The position numbers and the translations under genes were made by a program. Of a stretch of DNA of 64,000 nucleotides, positions 11,698 through 21,783 are shown piece after piece. Under the pieces are notes generated by a model that was not told the DNA's origin, ran no database searches, and was given only the letters and a program-made list of their open reading frames with translations. This stretch comes from Neofusicoccum parvum. Taxonomy: Eukaryota; Ascomycota; Dothideomycetes; Botryosphaeriales; Botryosphaeriaceae. The stretch lies in contig CP087213.1 of NCBI GenBank assembly GCA_020912385.1, positions 2,108,001 through 2,172,000 on the forward strand. The letters are read 5' to 3'. The first letter of the stretch is position 1, and each line of letters begins with the position of its first letter.

Positions 11698-12570
11698 TTA
11701 GAGTCCTGGTTCTGCAGAATCCGGTCTTCCAGGAGTCCTGGGCTCAACGAATGACGCCACAAGCGGGTCGTCCTGGTCTTGGGGCGGTGCGGTCGGCCTT
11801 GCATAGAAAGGGATTTCACGCCCCTCGATATCGTAGCAGGCAGGGAGCCCGTTTGCAAGGTACACGTAAACGCAGATTCCACGTGCCTTCTTGTTGTAGA
11901 TGTGGCACTTCTCGCGGCCAGTCCTCGGATCCTTCTCGTACCACGCCGCCGCCGGCTCGCCGTTCACCAGATACTCGTCCCAAAAACCATGGGGCTGCGA
12001 GGCCAAGCAGGGCTGCAGCGCGGACCCCATCGTTCCATTTATCACCCCATTGTGTCGGGACTCTTCCGCAGCAGCTGGCTCTTGAAGCCCGTGTCGAGCG
12101 TGAGGGATGAATATTCGTTGTCCCTGGGCTCCTGGCGTGAATGGCGGCGGACTTACAACTCGCTTGCCAGGTCCTTCAGCTTCCTAAGACCATCAAGAGG
12201 GCCACCAGACACAACATACAGGGCGTCGACGGAAGCGTGCGGCGAAACGAAGTGGATGGAGGGCTGGGCCAACGTAAAAGCGGAAGCAGGCGCCCATGAG
12301 GTCTTTGCGGAGGTTGTAGACGGTGTGGTCGTCTGCGAATTTCAGCAGCTTGAGAGCCGCGTCTCAGGTGGTCAGGAGACAGCTACGGTCCTTGAGCCAA
12401 CGGGGGAAGTGCCTGAAAGTTTTGGTGCCGACGTATGGGATGGATATGATGCCGGCGAAGCGCTCAGGGGACATGTTGCGCAGGGCCATGGCCCACTTCG
12501 GCGAGGCGCGAAAGAGGTCCGAACGGAGCACCTTCTTGCAGACTTCGACTTGTGCGGCGCCGACATCTTA
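11698..12570 (-). pseudogene. Decayed protein-coding gene of unknown family (one stop, two frameshifts)
   Basis: Protein-like sequence continues through this stretch but in changing frames. From ~12570 the frame reads VEVCKKVLRSDLFRAS, WAMALRNMSPERFAGI, then a TGA at 12364-12366. The same frame continues FADDHTVYNLRKDL to about 12298. It then needs a one-base shift at ~12297 to continue as SIHFVSPHASVDALY up to KLKDLASEL, ending TAA 12153-12155 (48 codons, checked). Further on, DNEYSSLTLDTGFKSQL runs to ~12050, and a one-base gain in the G4 run near 12046-12049 would join it to the open frame 11698-12090 (GFWDEYLVNGEPAAAWYEKD, REKCHIYNKKARGICVY). A candidate 33-nt intron near 12124-12156 is too short to trust. 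A 276-codon plus-strand frame overlaps antisense, but looks like a shadow. Function unknown. Confidence 0.5.
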
Positions 12571-12581
12571 GCTTGGGCAAT

Positions 12582-13235
12582 TTACATCAATTTATCCAGG
12601 CTAAAATAGGGCCATTTCCCCTGCATTTCCCCAAGCAGCATCTCTAACAATTCTACTGGATCATAGTCGAGCCGCTGCTTCATCATCTGCTTCTGCAGCC
12701 ATACAAAATCCTCCATATCTGCACCCTTCTCCCCTGGTCGCGTTACGATATGCGTCCTGGCTTTCATGCGCCACAGGTCCGCCATTGATGCGACGTATAC
12801 ATCCCCGAATTGAACCGGCGCCCGCAGGAGATTCGGAACAGCCTCTCCGCCAAGTTCAATCAGGTCTATTTTCAAGCAAACGCCGGTACAGGGAGAGCAA
12901 ACCGCCATATACTGGATGAAAACTAAATTGAATTTTGTTTAGAATGGACTGTGCATATGGTACGTTTCCCGGGGCAAGGATGAAATACTACCACCATTCG
13001 CAGCAACGGAGAACCTCTAGTCCCTCTGAGCAGCTTGCAGAAACTCCCAAAGGGCCGCAGCGGAGCCGGTGATATCCAAGTCCTCCGTTCGGCGCGTGGC
13101 ACCATGGTAGAGCATGGCGGCCCCTCTCACAAGCACGAACTGTGACCGGACATCGACCGGAACCAGCTCTGATGAGGCCTCAAAAGCTTCTTGGATGGCG
13201 GCGCGCAGTGCGGGCGAAACTTCGACGGAAGACAT
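12582..13235 (-). pseudogene. Nucleotidyltransferase-like gene (AbiEii/MNT-type fold suspected) with in-frame amber stop
   Basis: Two exons, 12992-13235 (start MSSVEVSPALRAAIQEAFE) and 12582-12922, joined over an intron with GTAGTA donor and AATTTAG acceptor; lengths 244 and 341 sum to 195 codons including the stop. Exon 1 has FVLVRGAAMLYHGATRRTED followed by LDI, the pattern of a polymerase-beta-like nucleotidyltransferase (R-x-T-x-DLDI, with the metal-binding Asp pair). Exon 2 has the later acidic strand KIDLIELG and a helical tail (MADLWRMKARTHIV). A TAG at 13017-13019 interrupts exon 1 between QRD and RFSVAANG; the frame continues correctly on both sides and no intron can remove it. Either a pseudogene allele, a sequencing error, or a truncated 72-residue product. 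The family assignment is by motif only. Confidence 0.55.
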
Positions 13236-13381
13236 ATAGACAGCAATTTCAGTATCAATAGGACGTAAACGATGATTAATACTGCCGTTGATAGATATGT
13301 TGATGGATGGAAAAGGCTTCGAAGCGCAAGAGGTTTGCATTGAGTCCGCGCTATCACCACCAGACCGCACCTTCCCCCTCA

Positions 13382-14668
13382 TCAGAACCCCAATTCCACC
13401 AACCAAGGTGCGTTTGTTGCTTTCCCTTCGTCACCCATGATGGCTGCGTTGACCATCAGCGTTTGGCCATTTTCCTTCAAAGCGTCTTTGCTCCCTGGGC
13501 TGAGACTTGCATACCCTCTCCTCCGGGCCTGGTTCTTCCCGACAAACTCCTTCGGCAGGCACCTCATACTGTCATCATCCCCACTCTCCTTTCTTGTTCC
13601 CGCCTCCTCAAAATACACCCTCTGTGCCCCGTACCCGCGATGCACATGCCCAAAGCAGTGCAATCGCGGTTTCGAGCGGCAGATAGCGCGGCGCAAATGC
13701 TCGCATCCCGCACTGCCATCGCCCGTGTCGTCGAGCACGTACTTCGGCGGGCCATGCGTCATGACCACATCAACGCCGTCCGGCACGATCGAGGTGGCTG
13801 TCGCGGTGTTCGTGGCCCACGGCGGCGTCGCCGCCGCTGGATTGAAGCGGTCCTCCCCGCTGGGATACTGGAACGCGGACTCGCCAAACCGTGGCGTATA
13901 CGGCGACGCGTACACTCGGAATGTCGCGCCGCTCTTCAGCGTGAACGTGTGTGTCCCTTCTTCCAGGTAGGTCACGCCCCGCGCGCGTGCGTCTTCAGTG
14001 ACGGTCTTGCGGGCGGCGGCGTGCGTGGTTGCGGCGCCTCCTTGGGCGGTGTAGTACGGTTTGTCGAGCGTGATGTCGTGGTTCCCGGCGATGACAAGGC
14101 GGAGCTCGGCGGGTATGGCGGCGAGCTTGTCGATGGCTTTGGTGAGGCTGGCGGGCGTCCCGTTTTCGGTCAGGTCGCCGCAGTGCAGGACGACGTCGAC
14201 AGGTGCGATGGCAGGAGGTTTGAAGGCTGACGCTGTGTCTTCGTTGTTATAGTGGGTGTCGTGGGTGTCGGAGATAATAAGGAACCGTACAGGCTGCCTG
14301 GATTCGGCGGATTCCTGGTGTAGCGCAGGCTTTTTTAGAGGCGGCTGTTCCGAGCATGGAACTGCGTTTTCAGGAAACGAGCATTTGCGTTTCATTTGTG
14401 GCGATCGAGAGTTGGCGAACCTCGAATTTTCGCTTTGGAGATTGCGAGATGTGTGTTCCATGTCAAGGTACGTGCTTAATCTTCGTGGAAGAAGTTTGTG
14501 CGTGGAGATGCGTTGTGGTGGCGTGTGAAGTTGGATGTTGAAAGTGAGAGAATTCTGAAAGAAGGACAGCCTGCTCATAAAATTTCTGTTCGTTCCGCTT
14601 GTGGCCAGGTGGTAACTTGTTGCCTTCAGACTTTGGTACAGTGACTTTTGACCACGGTAGCTTGACAC
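13382..14668 (-). CDS. Calcineurin-like metallophosphoesterase
   Basis: Binuclear-metal phosphoesterase of the MPPED/UPF0046-like group. The five metal-binding blocks are all visible: SDTHDTH, HCGDLTENG, AGNHDITLD, VVMTHGPPKYVLDD and CFGHVHRGYGA. One exon of 429 codons if the Met at 14668 is used. Mets at about 14462 (MEHTSRNLQSE) or 14401 (MKRKCSFPEN) would remove a low-complexity N-terminus and keep the whole domain, so the start is uncertain. A basic cluster (PPLKKP) precedes the domain. Between the fourth and fifth blocks lies a fungal-type insertion. The substrate is unknown; family members act on cyclic nucleotides, phosphoproteins or other phosphoesters. The neighbours give no clue. 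Confidence 0.9.
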   Translation of the reverse strand: MSSYRGQKSLYQSLKATSYHLATSGTNRNFMSRLSFFQNSLTFNIQLHTPPQRISTHKLLPRRLSTYLDMEHTSRNLQSENSRFANSRSPQMKRKCSFPENAVPCSEQPPLKKPALHQESAESRQPVRFLIISDTHDTHYNNEDTASAFKPPAIAPVDVVLHCGDLTENGTPASLTKAIDKLAAIPAELRLVIAGNHDITLDKPYYTAQGGAATTHAAARKTVTEDARARGVTYLEEGTHTFTLKSGATFRVYASPYTPRFGESAFQYPSGEDRFNPAAATPPWATNTATATSIVPDGVDVVMTHGPPKYVLDDTGDGSAGCEHLRRAICRSKPRLHCFGHVHRGYGAQRVYFEEAGTRKESGDDDSMRCLPKEFVGKNQARRRGYASLSPGSKDALKENGQTLMVNAAIMGDEGKATNAPWLVELGF

Positions 14669-15183
14669 AGAGTATCGTCATCAAAGGGCCATGCTCATCC
14701 AGCTTTAGTCACCGAAGGATATTCTTGCAACCAATAGAACAGGCATAGGACGCTCATCACATGGATATAAGATGTCACTGAATGAACAAAAATCTCAGAG
14801 AAGCCCACTTTGCGCTTTTATCTCCAAATTCAGCGACCAGCCAGCAACGCCACACGAGCTACAAGCTCTTCATCACAGATACTTGGCATTTTCCCATCTC
14901 CAGTGACAGCTAAACCATTAGCAGATATAATAATCAGCCCGTAAATATTAAGACAAGTTTGTAGTCACGCCTAGGCATATTCAAGCAACATCCATGAGCC
15001 TTTCAGGGCATCAAATTTGTCCAGTGGATACATGAATCAGCTCCCCGTTCACGAAAATACTTTTGTTTCTCACTGGAGTCAGCTTCTCCATAGCTACCAA
15101 CATTAACTCCTATATCTTCGCTATTACCCATTAATCTATAGTAAATCACTACTACAAATCATGCCTCTCTCTCTCTCCGCCTG
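14669..15183. other. AT-richer intergenic region
   Basis: About 515 bp of clearly lower GC content than the surroundings, between the 5' end of the phosphoesterase gene and the 3' end of the NRPS-like gene. No coding frame, tRNA or repeat recognised. Confidence 0.55.
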
Positions 15184-18100
15184 TTACAGCCAGGCTTCCT
15201 CTCTCCAGTACCTCAGGAACTTCCCAAACATCTCCTCATCCATCGGCTGCGCCTCTCTGAGACTCGGTGCCACCTTCTCACTCTTCACCGTCTCAAACTG
15301 CGCCGCCGCACTCCTCCCCCCATCACCGCCTTCCCCGTAAACGCTCTTAAAGAACCCCAACAACTTCACCGCCGGATTCTTCTCCGGATCCTCCCCAGCC
15401 TCCTCCACCCTCCTCACCCACTCCGGCCCCTCCACCACCTCAAACCCCAACCCCGCCCGCCTCAACGCCGGCAAAAACTCCGCATCCCACTCAAACGTCC
15501 TCGGATTGCACACATGCAGCACCTCACACCCGGGCCCCTCCCCCCCGCCCTCCCACACCGCCGCCTCCACCACCGCCGCCGCCGCCACATCGACCGGCAA
15601 CCAGCTGAGCCGGGCGCCCGGGCGGCGCGGCAAGGCGCGCGTCGCCTCCACCGCGCGCACCATCAGCGGCACCGCCTCGCGCGCGTTCCAGACGCCGCGC
15701 GCGGTGTCGCCGACGACCTGGCCGACGCGCAGCACCCGCGTGGGCACGGCGGCGCGCCGCGTCGCGGCGCCGCACAGCTGCTCGCCGACCCACTTCGCCT
15801 GCGCGTAGCCGGTGCGGCCGGCGGCCGGGAAGGGCAGGGCGGCTTCGCGGACGGGGCTGGGCGCGGAGGCGGCGGCGGCGATGCTGGAGACGAGGGTGAA
15901 GGTGGGGGCGTGCGGGGAGGTGGCGCAGAGGGTGAGGAGGGCGTGGGTGGGGGCGAGGCAGTGCGGGGTGAAGCTGGGGAGGGGCATGGTGAAGTTGACG
16001 GTCCAGGCGTTGTGGATGACGTGGGTGGTTGTGGTGGCGAGGGTGGTGTAGGTGGCGGGTGGGAGGCCGAGGTGGGGCTGGCTGAGGTCGGAGGGGAGGG
16101 CGGTGAGCTTGGAGGGGGAGGGGGAGGGGAGGTGCGCGGCTTGGAGGCTGGTGAGGATGCGGGAGAGGGCGGTGGGGGTGTCTTTGGCGCGGACGAGGCA
16201 GTAGACATGCGAGACGGTGGAGCGGCTGAGGAGGGTGGAGAGGATGTAGCGGCCGAGGGAGCCGGTTGCGCCGGTGAGGAGCTGCGGGTGTTAGAAGGTT
16301 GCCGGTTATGAGGCTCGTCCGTGAAGTATGGCAACAAGTCCATGCATGGGCAGTTGAGGCATTCGTCCGGATGCAATGTATGATGGAAGAACTGCCAGAG
16401 CCATCCGGATGAATGCCTCAGCTGACCCTGAAGGTACACACGTGTTGCAATGCTTCCTTTATCAACCTCGTTGGGAGATGGGGGAACTTACGAAGACTTC
16501 TTTGTCGGGTCTTTTGTGGGATCCTGTCCTTTCTCTAGGCGCAAAGTCGGAATACTTCTCCACCAACTCCCGGGCAATCTCTTCTGCAGAATGCTCGTTT
16601 GGCCTCCCTTGGTCGGCAAGGTAGCTTGTGAGAAGGTCCACGCTGGGATTCTCAAAGACCACGTTCATGGGAATGTCTACGCTGACTTGTTTTACCAGTT
16701 GAGCCCGTATCCTGGCCGCCTGCAACGAATCCATTCCCATGGCGAAGAAGTCGGCGTCGTCAGTGAATCTTGACGGGTCAAGCTGCAATAACTCTTGAAC
16801 GGCTTCCCGGATAGTCTTCCTGATACTGTTACTATCGCTGCTCTCCGGTATGTGTCCATTCGGGACTGGCGTGCCCGAGTAATGGCTTTCGATATCGTCG
16901 GCAAACTGCTTGTAAAACGCGGTCCGAATGATGGTGCCCTTGTCGGTGCTCGGATACGACGTCCCCGGATCCTTAACGATAATAGCGTCTGGCGAGATCT
17001 TAGCATACTTCGGCACCGTCTCATTCACAGCCTCAACATCCGGCAGAACACTCTCCAGCACCTCCTCCTTGCCCAGCCCCGTCGTCTCCGGAATGACAAT
17101 CAACCCCAGCGACTCCCTCTGCTCCCCAAACACCACCGCCGCCCTCACACTCCGATTCCTCCTCACCGCCAGCTCAAACGGCAGCGCATTCGCCTTCTCC
17201 CCGTTCACCAGCACAACCGTATCGTCCCGCCTCCCCACAAACCGCCACTTCCCCCCCTCCGGATGCGCCTCAAACAAATCCCCCGTATCATACCACCCGC
17301 CCTCCCTATTCCCCTCCCCAAACCCCTTCGTCGGCAACCCCGGCCCAACCACCAACCTACACACCCCCTCCCCACCCCCCTCCTCGGCCTCAAACCGCAC
17401 ATGCCCCACCGCATGCGGCATCAACTCCAACCACCGCCACTCCCCCTCCGCCGGCCGCATCATCCGGCCCCCACACTCACTCAACCCATAATGATTCACC
17501 AACCGCACCCCCGCCCCCACCAACCGCTCCCCCAGCGCCTCCGCCACCGGCGCCCCGCCATACGTCACCTCGTCCAGCACCGGCAGCGCCACCTCCCAGC
17601 CGGACGTCGCAACCACCATCGCCAGCACCAGCGGCACGGTGACGAGGCGCCGGGCGCGCGTGGCGCGCAGCGCGGCCAGCACGGCGGCGCCCGTGACCGG
17701 GCGGTCGGGCGCCAGCAGCGCGAGCGGCGCGGCGGCCGTCAGCGCCGCGTTCAGCGCCGACAGCCCGAAGCTGTGGAACAGCGGGAGCGTCGAGAGCGTT
17801 GGGGGAGTGGCGCCGGCGGTGGCGTGCAGCGCGGCAAGCGCGCGCGACGCGCGGATCGGCACGGGCTTGGGGAGCCCGGTCGTGCCGGAGGAGTGGATGA
17901 TCCAGGCGGGGGGCTCGGGGATGGTGGGGGGGGTGGGCGGGCTGGGCGTGGTGGTTGATGATGGGGCGGAGGGCGTCCATGACGAGTGGGTTGAGGATGT
18001 AGGCGCCTTCGAGCATGGGGACGGCGGCGAGGGGCGTGGGCGAGGCGGCGCGGAGGCGGTCGAGCGTGGGTTGGAAGCGGTACGGGGCTAGGATGGCGCG

Positions 18101-18454
18101 GCAGGAGGTCGCGCGGAGGAGGTGGGTGAGGCCGGCGTCGGAAAGGCGGGGCGAGAGGAAGAGGCAGGTCAGGCCCAGGCGCTGGAGGGCCAGGTACGTG
18201 ATGATGTACTCGAGGTTGCCGACGCCGAGCAGGGCCACGACGGTGTTGGCGGTGAGGGCGTCGTCCGGCAGGGTTTTGGCGTACAGCGCGGCGGCCAGCG
18301 TGGTCATGCGGTCCAGGTCGGCGGCAGTGTATTCGGTGAAGCCATCGCCGGTGCTTGGGTAGGACACAATGGGGCTGGTGGCATGGGTCACTGCCCGTCG
18401 CCGGAGCAGTTCGTCAATCGTCCGGGCTGGTTCCTCGATCATTCTGGATATCAT
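15184..18454 (-). CDS. NRPS-like adenylate-forming reductase (A-T-R), with one-base frame break
   Basis: Activates a carboxylic (aryl or amino) acid as adenylate, loads it on a phosphopantetheine arm and releases it reductively as aldehyde or alcohol with NADPH. Exons 16492-18454 and 15184-16281 (intron GTAAGT to CGCAG). Order: adenylation domain (SSGTTGLPKP near residue 186, NHYGLSECGGR, WYDTGDLFEAHP, FVGRRDDTVVLVNGEKANA), carrier domain with the attachment serine in FFAMGMDSLQAARI (~573), and a thioester reductase domain (LLTGATGSLGRYI; YAQAKWVGEQL with the catalytic Tyr-x3-Lys). Exon 1 is 1963 nt, one more than a multiple of three. The frame switches at a C8 run (G8 at 17926-17933 on the plus strand), upstream of the SSGTTG motif. 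With seven C the protein would be about 1019 aa. Sequencing error or a genuine null allele. Confidence 0.85.
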
Positions 18455-19175
18455 GGCTGCTGGTTGATGCTCAGCCGGGGTCGCTTCAGTGAAGACATCA
18501 ACGCATCCAAAAGGACAGAAGTCGTGAATAAATGCACGGAAACACCTCGGAATGACCTCACGGACTATCCGGGATGCATGACGATGTAGGGCCGCGGTCC
18601 GGGCCTTGGATGCTGGGCCTGCCCCATCGGTGTATAGGGGGGGTCGGAGGCGTGTCCGGCGGGCCTATACACAAATGCAGGGGCCAGGCCCCAGGTCAGC
18701 CGCAAACCTAATTCCCTGAAAAACGTACGAGACGGACGGAGGATAGACGGAGCGATAAGGATTGGGTTTCGAGATGGAAGCTTGACAGGGTCCTGACGCA
18801 TCGAGTCAGGGGACGCGGTTCTTCTGAAGGCTGATCCGCACCGTTTTGCGGGATGGGAGCTGGCATTTCCCGCGATAGCGAGCATGGCCGCCGTTTTATG
18901 ACGCAGCACGACCTTTTTTCCTGGTGCATGGGCCTGGTACCCCGCGGGGAGAACCACTGATCTGCCGATACGAGGCTCGATGCGTGGACACTGACGCCCG
19001 ATTCTACCTCAATCGAGCTCCACAGCCGTCGGTCGAAACCTGGTCCGGCTGGATGGAGTCGACGTCCGGCAGCGCTGATTGAAGTGAGGTCAGTGACGCC
19101 GAAACATGCTCACAGTGTCAAGGGCGCGCAAAGTGGGATGCTCCAAACTCGTCGATGCTACCCGATTGCCTATCC
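18455..19175. other. Intergenic upstream of the NRPS-like gene
   Basis: About 720 bp. No convincing gene; the minus-strand frame at 18565-18957 has no domain and a random-looking composition. It should contain the promoter of the reductase gene and the 3'UTR of the GFA-family gene. Confidence 0.5.
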
Positions 19176-19736
19176 CTAAGTTACATTCATCGGCTCCAGC
19201 TTTTCCTCGAAGATCTTGATCTTGTACTGGTCCACTCCCTGGTGCACGCCCTGCCAATCGTGCCGGTGGATGGTGAACGTCTCCGCCTCGGGCGCCGGGA
19301 TGCGCGGGAACATGCCCATCTTGATGACCACCATGCCTTTGCGAGCCGGGATCACGGACCTGATGGGGCTGGCGGGACAGGTCAGCCATCTCGCCGCAGA
19401 CGGAGGCGTCGGGCGGAGCACTCACTTTCCACACCTGCTGCAGAACCACCTGCCCAGCGGCTGGCCGCTCATGGTCTGCGTGTCTACAAACTCCTTGAGC
19501 GTGCCATCTCGGTCTTCAATCGTCACCTTGTCTTCCTCGATGGTCAGGTTGGATGCGACGTAGCTTCCGGCCACCTTGCGGCAGTTGGCGCAATGGCACA
19601 GGTGGCCGCGCCGCCTGGTGAAGAGCTCCTTGTCGCGTATCGTAACGTGCACGCTGCCGCAGAGACAGTGGCCGGAGATTCCTTCTGAGAATTCGGAGAT
19701 GGGATGCTGATTCGGGTCTCCGGTGAGTTCTGGCAT
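19176..19736 (-). CDS. GFA/CENP-V family zinc protein (glutathione-dependent formaldehyde-activating type)
   Basis: Small zinc-binding enzyme of the GFA family, whose founding members help form S-hydroxymethylglutathione; many fungal paralogues have unknown substrates. Exons 19426-19736 and 19176-19359 total 495 nt (164 aa), intron GTGAGT to CATCAG. Zinc ligands are arranged as in the family: GHCLCGSV, then RGHLCHCANCRKVAGS, then WFCSRCGK spanning the splice site. The C-terminal part AETFTIHRHDWQGVHQG is less conserved. Start chosen at MPELTGDP (19736); an upstream Met at 19856 would add an unlikely Arg/Pro-rich tail. Lies downstream of the NRPS-like gene's promoter on the same strand; a role in handling reactive aldehydes next to an aldehyde-releasing reductase is possible but only a guess. 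Confidence 0.88.
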
Positions 19737-21003
19737 GTTCGCTGGAAAGGGTGGAGGATCGAATTTTTGTCTCAGTTGTCCGCGCGGAAAGAAGCAGGAC
19801 GTGTGCCGTTTATATGATCCAACGTGCAGTCGGGGACGAGGGGCTGGCATAATCAATGCGGGGTATGTACGTCAGGCTGGGCTAGCTCTCCAAGCAGCCC
19901 TGCTGCGGGACGGTCATCCTCGGAAGCCATCTTTTGTCAGCCCCGTTGGCCCGCTTTCGTTGCTCATTCCAAATCCAAGCTTTGGCGCAATGTTTGGACG
20001 ACTCATATCTTGGGAGAGACACCCAGCGAAGGGAAACCCCGCAAAGAACCAAGTGACTTCGGCGCGTTTGCAGTCTCGCGTCACATCACGCTATATCAAA
20101 GCGAGAACCCAACTGCCGTTGGAGTGTTTGAGACATTTGATTCATATCCGCGCTCTTCAACAAGGAAGCACACAGAGCTTGACAATCATCACGTCGGTTG
20201 ATGCAAGCTCGGTAAGCCCACCGTTGCACGTCAATCTTTGCCTTCCATAAAGACAGCCTTGCAGGTCATACCATTGACACCCAGAACAAACACTTGACCA
20301 TCATCCCATAGGCTCGGGCAAATCACTAACGGATAGTAAGGACACAATTTTCATAGGCTCGCGGGCGACAGTCAATATTTGATCTGGGAAGGCTGTAAAC
20401 TCTACTCACACGCTCGACACCTGTCTTCGTAACACAAATGACGGAGGCTCTAGATATATTATTGAAAGTTGCGGAAGTCGCCAGCGCTTTCAAACCGCAG
20501 AGTTCATCCTGCAGTGCCAGTGACAACACGTGTGTGGCTCGCCGAACGTGCATGGTCCAATGTACTGACCAGCAAGCTCTAGTGCAAACCCAAGTAAGAC
20601 AAAACAGTACGGAGACCCTGAATCAGGCACCACAGTCTGGAACATTGTATAGGATGTCAGTAGGCAGCCGAACCGCTCGATCAATGGTCCCTAACCATGG
20701 GCGTGTCCTGGACTGTTTGCTCGGAACAGAAGCGGGTCTTGCCTTAGTGTTCTTTGTATGTCAACCGCATGATTCTGATTCACGTCTTTCTTGTGCCTCG
20801 TTCTTTGAATCTCCAGCCGAAAGTATATAATCTCCTTGGCTGTCTCCATTCCCAGAGCATCATCCAACCCAACTTCAATACCGCGCAGCCCATCACGAGC
20901 TCCCAGATCCATCCATTGATCTCCACCCCCACCAACTCAACTACCTGCCCAGCCCACAAGGCCACGAACCCAAACACAAACTCCACAAATATCCCAATCA
21001 ACA
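19737..21003. other. Intergenic, no gene recognised
   Basis: About 1.27 kb of moderate GC content. Several open frames of 60-175 codons overlap one another and lack motifs. From about 20860 the plus strand becomes C/A-rich, resembling a leader before the small ORF at 21004. Confidence 0.5.
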
Positions 21004-21252
21004 ATGGCCAACGGATAGGACAAGATCGCCCTTGGCTGGTTCTTCGGCATATCCAAGAGCATCGCGTCTTTCTCCCTTCAGCTCATCATCTGCATGCTCA
21101 TGGCCTACTTCTTCTTCCTAGTGTTGGTCTGCGCCCACAAAATCATCAACCTGGAATCGAAAGTCTTGGCACTGGAGTTTCGCATTATAATGGCTGAAAT
21201 CAAGCTTCAACGAAAGGCGGTGCTCGAGAGCCCCGCCATGGTTCGAGCTTGA
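21004..21252 (+). pseudogene. Small single-pass membrane protein ORF with amber codon at position 5
   Basis: ATG at 21004 is followed by GCC AAC GGA and then TAG (21016-21018). The frame then stays open for 77 codons to TGA at 21250-21252 (83 codons in all). The part after the amber looks like a real small protein: KIALGWFFGISKSIASFSLQ, a hydrophobic span LIICMLMAYFFFLVLVCA, then a charged, coiled-coil-like tail (INLESKVLALEFRIIMAEIK). No GT donor exists before the TAG that could splice it out. The next in-frame ATG (21094) lies inside the membrane span. Most likely a recently disabled gene; a sequencing error or a read-through codon cannot be excluded. Family not recognised. Confidence 0.45.
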
Positions 21253-21783
21253 TCATGGCGTGCAACTACACAGGTTTCGGTGGGGCACGGGCGAAGGTGG
21301 AGATGGAGGTTGAGGAGGAGGTGGAGATGGAGGCAGAGGCTGGGAGAATCATCTCAGTCCCTTCGTCGTTGCGCTTCCATGTCTGAGTTTGGTGTTTTTG
21401 GTTGTCTTTTCTCTGCCTTGCTATTCCAGCCGCGACGCTCCCCTTGAGGAAAATCGGGCTCCGATAGCATATCAACGAAGAGTTTACTCACTAGATTGGA
21501 TCACTGTTTGTTTCTGAACCTCTCATGACCGGGTGCCGCAGTGATGTCCACACATTTTCTGATGTACACCTCACGTCGATGGCTACGACATAACGACATC
21601 CTGACATTTGAGTATACTTTACTATTATCTCTTGCGCGAACCGGACTCAAGGAAACAAGGATCCTTTCTGTAAAGACATATGAGTTAAAGCCAGCTTTTG
21701 TGACCTTGCCCTGCACGGACTCAGCTTCCCCAGTGTCGCTCTGAGTGCTTTGTTGGGCACGATACTGTAATGTTCAATGAGCA
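21253..21783. other. Intergenic with a short purine-rich low-complexity tract
   Basis: About 530 bp. Bases ~21290-21345 on the plus strand are a GGAGGTGGAGATGGAGG-type purine tract. No gene recognised. Confidence 0.45.

Noticed and set aside
11779..12609. 276-codon plus-strand open frame
   Set aside because: Antisense to the decayed minus-strand gene; its minus-strand partner has clearly protein-like stretches. Kept only as an alternative.
16795..17958. 387-codon plus-strand open frame
   Set aside because: Exact antisense of the NRPS-like adenylation domain; composition is Pro/His/Arg-rich as expected for an antisense shadow.
17940..18000. 42-nt GT-AG intron in the NRPS-like exon
   Set aside because: Length is a multiple of three, so it cannot explain the frame switch, and it is very short.
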